34,990 bases of DNA from Candidatus Pantoea gossypiicola (GTDB lineage Bacteria > Pseudomonadota > Gammaproteobacteria > Enterobacterales > Enterobacteriaceae), in the NCBI RefSeq assembly GCF_008632075.1, contig NZ_VWVM01000029.1, positions 1-34,990 on the forward strand, written 5' to 3'. Below the pieces are notes generated by a model. The model was not told the DNA's origin and made no database searches. It saw only the letters and a program-made list of their open reading frames with translations. The position numbers were made by a program, and so were the translations under genes. This document shows, one piece after another, positions 32,606-34,990 of the stretch. Within the stretch, counting starts at the first letter, position 1. Every line of letters begins with the position of its first letter.

Positions 32606-34267
32606 ATGCTGGCCCAACTGACCATCAGTAATTTCGCTATCGTTCGTGAGCTCGACATTGATTTCCAACGCGGCATGACAGCAATCACTGGTGAAACCGG
32701 TGCCGGTAAGTCTATCGCGATTGATGCGCTGGGATTATGTCTGGGCGGCCGTGCCGATGCCGACATGGTGCGTCAGGGTGCCAGCCGGGCTGACCTCTGC
32801 GCCCGCTTTCAGCTTAAGTCCTCCCCTTCTGCTCAGCGCTGGCTGATAGAGAATCAACTCGATGACGGCAATGAGTGCCTGCTGCGCCGTGTCATCAGCG
32901 CTGATGGTCGTTCCCGTGGCTTTATCAATGGCACGGCGGTGCCGCTTTCTCAACTGCGCGATCTGGGCCAGTTGCTTATCCAGATCCACGGTCAGCACGC
33001 CCATCAGCTTCTGCTCAAACCCGATCATCAGAAGCATCTGCTGGATGCCTATGCCGGGCACGACGATCTCCTGCAACAAATGCGCGCCAGTTATCAGACC
33101 TGGCACCAGAGCTGTCGCACCCTCGCGCTGCATCAGCAGCAGGCGCAGGAGCGCGAATCACGCCGCGAGCTGTTGCAGTATCAGTTGAAAGAGCTTAACG
33201 AGTTCGCGCCGCAGCAGGGCGAATATGAGCAGATTGACGAGGAGTACAAGCGCCTTGCCAACAGCGGACAGCTGCTGTCGACCAGCCAGCAGGCGCTGCA
33301 GCTGTTAGCAGACAGCGATGACAATAATCTCAACAGCCTGCTCTATAGCGCACGTGAGATGATTTCAGAACTGACCTCGCTGGATGAGAAGCTGAACGGC
33401 GTTCATAACCTGCTGGAAGAGGCGGCGATTCAGCTGAGCGAAGCCAGCGACGAACTACGTCACTATTGCGACAGCCTTGATCTGGACCCAAATCGCTTGT
33501 ACGAACTGGAAAAGCGTATTTCCCGCCAGATTGCGCTGGCGCGTAAGCATCACGTCACGCCAGAAGGTCTGCCTGAACTGCATCAGCAGCTGCTGGCGGA
33601 AGCGGAGTTGCTGTCACAGCACGAAAGCGATCAGGAAAGCCTGCAATCGCTGGTGGGTGAACATTACCAGGCGGCACTGCAAAGTGCAGAGCAACTTCAT
33701 CAGCAGCGCAGCCACTTTGCCGATGAACTGCAGCAGCTGATTACGCAGAGTATGCATCTGCTCTCTATGCCACACGGTCAGTTTAAAATCGCGCTGACCT
33801 TTAATCCGGATCAGCTGACAGTAGATGGCGCGAGCCGCGTCGATTTTCAGGTGACCACCAACCCGGGTCAGCCTCTGCAGCCGTTAGGCAAAGTCGCTTC
33901 GGGCGGTGAGCTGTCACGTATCGCACTGGCGATTCAGGTGATCACCGCGAAGAAAATGGAAACGCCGGCGATGATTTTCGATGAAGTGGATGTTGGGATC
34001 AGCGGCCCGACCGCTGCTGTCGTCGGTAAACTGCTGCGTCAGCTGGGTGAATCGACCCAGGTTATGTGCGTCACTCACCTGCCGCAGGTTGCCGGTTGCG
34101 GACATCAGCACTTCTATGTCAGCAAAGAGACCGATGGCGCGATGACCGAAACCCATATGCAGCCGCTGGACAAGCGGGCGCGTCTGCAGGAACTGGCGCG
34201 ACTGCTGGGCGGCAGCGAGGTGACACGCAATACCCTGGCCAACGCAAAAGAACTTTTAGCCGCATAG
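32606..34267 (+). CDS. recN: DNA repair protein RecN
   Basis: SMC-like ATPase that binds and tethers DNA at double-strand breaks, induced in the SOS response. The 553 residues equal E. coli. The N-terminal Walker A is GETGAGKS (29-36). A coiled-coil middle (about 150-370) is rich in Gln, Glu and Leu. The C-terminal ABC signature is ASGGELSRIALAIQ and Walker B is AMIFDEVDVGISG. ATG at 32606 (MLAQLTISNFAIVREL) is the conserved start; the GTG at 32582 is rejected as it lies at the LexA box. bamE follows after 186 bases. Confidence 0.97.
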   Translation: MLAQLTISNFAIVRELDIDFQRGMTAITGETGAGKSIAIDALGLCLGGRADADMVRQGASRADLCARFQLKSSPSAQRWLIENQLDDGNECLLRRVISADGRSRGFINGTAVPLSQLRDLGQLLIQIHGQHAHQLLLKPDHQKHLLDAYAGHDDLLQQMRASYQTWHQSCRTLALHQQQAQERESRRELLQYQLKELNEFAPQQGEYEQIDEEYKRLANSGQLLSTSQQALQLLADSDDNNLNSLLYSAREMISELTSLDEKLNGVHNLLEEAAIQLSEASDELRHYCDSLDLDPNRLYELEKRISRQIALARKHHVTPEGLPELHQQLLAEAELLSQHESDQESLQSLVGEHYQAALQSAEQLHQQRSHFADELQQLITQSMHLLSMPHGQFKIALTFNPDQLTVDGASRVDFQVTTNPGQPLQPLGKVASGGELSRIALAIQVITAKKMETPAMIFDEVDVGISGPTAAVVGKLLRQLGESTQVMCVTHLPQVAGCGHQHFYVSKETDGAMTETHMQPLDKRARLQELARLLGGSEVTRNTLANAKELLAA

Positions 34268-34453
34268 CAGCGCACTTTTTTAACGTACCGTGGTCATATG
34301 CTTGCTCTGTAGAGGTTTCCAACGGCGAAAAGGTTTATTATCATCGGCACTTATGTCGCCAGAGTAATAAAGCCTGCCGCAGGCAGAGTTCAGATTTTGA
34401 TGGCAAGAAAGCCGCCTGTTAAAGGCGTTTGGCCCCGGAAAAGGAATGTATAG

Positions 34454-34801
34454 ATGCGCTGTAAAACGCTGACTGCCGCGGCAGTGGTAATGTTGATGAT
34501 GACCGCCGGATGTTCCACTTTAGAGCGCGTGGTCTATCGTCCTGATATCAACCAGGGGAACTATCTGGTTGCCAACGATGTGGCCAAGATCCATAACGGT
34601 ATGACACAGCAGCAGGTAGCTTACACGCTTGGTACGCCGATGATGAAAGATCCGTTTGGCAGCAACGTCTGGTATTACGTTTTCCGTCAGGAGCCTGGTC
34701 ATGAGCGCGTGAAGCAGCAGACGCTGACGCTGACCTTTGATGGCAACGGTGTTCTGACTAACATCGATAACAAGCAGAATCTGTCAAAAAACAACGACTG
34801 A
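34454..34801 (+). CDS. bamE: Outer membrane protein assembly factor BamE (SmpA)
   Basis: Lipoprotein subunit of the BAM complex that inserts beta-barrel proteins into the outer membrane. The 115 residues compare with 113 in E. coli. The signal peptide ends in lipobox MTAGC with lipidated Cys20. The mature domain has YRPDINQGNYL, the conserved GMTQQQVAYTLGTPMMKDPF and WYYVFRQEPG. ATG at 34454 has AAGGA eight bases upstream. The recN-bamE gap has a small hairpin (GCCTG-CCG-CAGGC) but no promoter I can name. A terminator and then the right IS end follow. Confidence 0.97.
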   Translation: MRCKTLTAAAVVMLMMTAGCSTLERVVYRPDINQGNYLVANDVAKIHNGMTQQQVAYTLGTPMMKDPFGSNVWYYVFRQEPGHERVKQQTLTLTFDGNGVLTNIDNKQNLSKNND

Positions 34802-34828
34802 TTGCACAACAGACCGTTTGAAAGAGAG

Positions 34829-34856
34829 CAAAAAGGCGCACTGAGCGCCTTTTTTT
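34829..34856 (+). terminator. Intrinsic terminator of bamE
   Basis: A 6-bp GC stem (34834-34839 with 34845-34850, five-base loop) is extended by A-T pairs and followed by seven T residues to 34856, about 30 bases after the bamE stop. The IS begins seven bases beyond the T tract. Confidence 0.92.
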
Positions 34857-34863
34857 ATGCCTG

Positions 34864-34990
34864 TGACCCGTCCTGAATAGCGTTGACACATTTACCCGGT
34901 GTTTTCAGGAGAATGTGATGAAACAGTATGTTAAACGTACACAACGCGATTACTCTCTGTCTTTTAAACTGGCTGTCGTTGAGCAGGTTG
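34864..34990 (+). mobile_element. IS3-family insertion sequence, left end, truncated by window edge
   Basis: Identical to the reverse complement of 1-127 over all 127 bases. It begins TGACCCGTCCTG, includes a TTGACA (34883-34888) and an AGGAG (34907-34911), and enters the transposase frame at 34918. The transposase reads out of the window, away from bamE. The far end, length and target duplication are not visible. Confidence 0.85.
34918..34990 (+). CDS. IS3-family transposase OrfA, N-terminal fragment (partial)
   Basis: ATG at 34918 follows AGGAG by six bases. Twenty-four codons are visible before the window ends, identical to the copy at 1-73 and resembling the N-terminal helix-turn-helix region of IS3-family OrfA. 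Orientation is away from bamE. Intactness cannot be judged. Confidence 0.75.
   Translation, partial: MKQYVKRTQRDYSLSFKLAVVEQV

Noticed and set aside
34268..34453. Sigma-E promoter upstream of bamE
   Set aside because: No GAACTT-like -35 with a properly spaced TCTGA-like -10 could be found.
1..34990. Composite transposon carrying 34.7 kb between two IS copies
   Set aside because: The enclosed genes are core, many of them essential, and follow the E. coli order; nothing looks acquired. Independent insertions flanking resident DNA are simpler.

Overview
The window is a stretch of conserved core chromosome from a gammaproteobacterium of the order Enterobacterales. Almost every protein is full length and close to its Escherichia coli K-12 counterpart, and the order glyA to bamE follows the E. 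coli map. The divergence from E. coli, together with several gene-order differences, suits a relative such as Pantoea or Erwinia. That genus-level placement is inference. No tRNA, rRNA, CRISPR array, prophage or obvious accessory island is present.

Layout. 1-127 and 34864-34990 are identical, inverted copies of the left end of an IS3-family insertion sequence, each cut by the window edge, with the transposase genes reading outward. Between them lie: glyA and hmp (divergent, with PurR and NsrR sites); the minus-strand block glrK-qseG-glrR, then glnB; the small RNA gene glmY with its sigma-54 promoter and GlrR boxes; purL; mltF; tadA, pgpC/yfhB, yfhH and yfhL. A long minus-strand series follows, running from high to low coordinates: rpoE-rseA-rseB-rseC, lepA-lepB, rnc-era-recO, pdxJ-acpS. 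To its right are nadB, yfiC, srmB, grcA, ung, grpE, nadK, recN and bamE.

How the genes work together. GlrK/GlrR/QseG control glmY, which lies just upstream of glrK and feeds into glucosamine-6-phosphate synthase control. RpoE-RseA-RseB-RseC form the envelope-stress sigma factor and its regulators, and bamE at the far end belongs to the outer-membrane assembly machinery. LepA, LepB, Rnc, Era, RecO, PdxJ and AcpS are housekeeping functions in ribosome biology, secretion, RNA processing, recombination and cofactor supply. nadB and nadK serve NAD(P) synthesis. GrpE and RecN carry clear heat-shock and SOS control signals.

Regulatory signals read directly from the sequence include boxes for NsrR (hmp), PurR (glyA, purL), GlrR (glmY), NadR (nadB), FNR (grcA) and LexA (recN). 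There are also a sigma-32 promoter (grpE), a sigma-E promoter (rpoE) and a hairpin-rich rnc leader.

I did not find a new multi-gene system. The points most worth a second look are the inverted IS pair (both copies sit just downstream of an intrinsic terminator in the same relative orientation), the 145-nt rnc-era spacer with a possible small ORF, the leader ORFs upstream of rpoE, and the ung-grpE gene junction. All family assignments rest on reading the sequence and on recalled knowledge of E. coli proteins; no searches were run.
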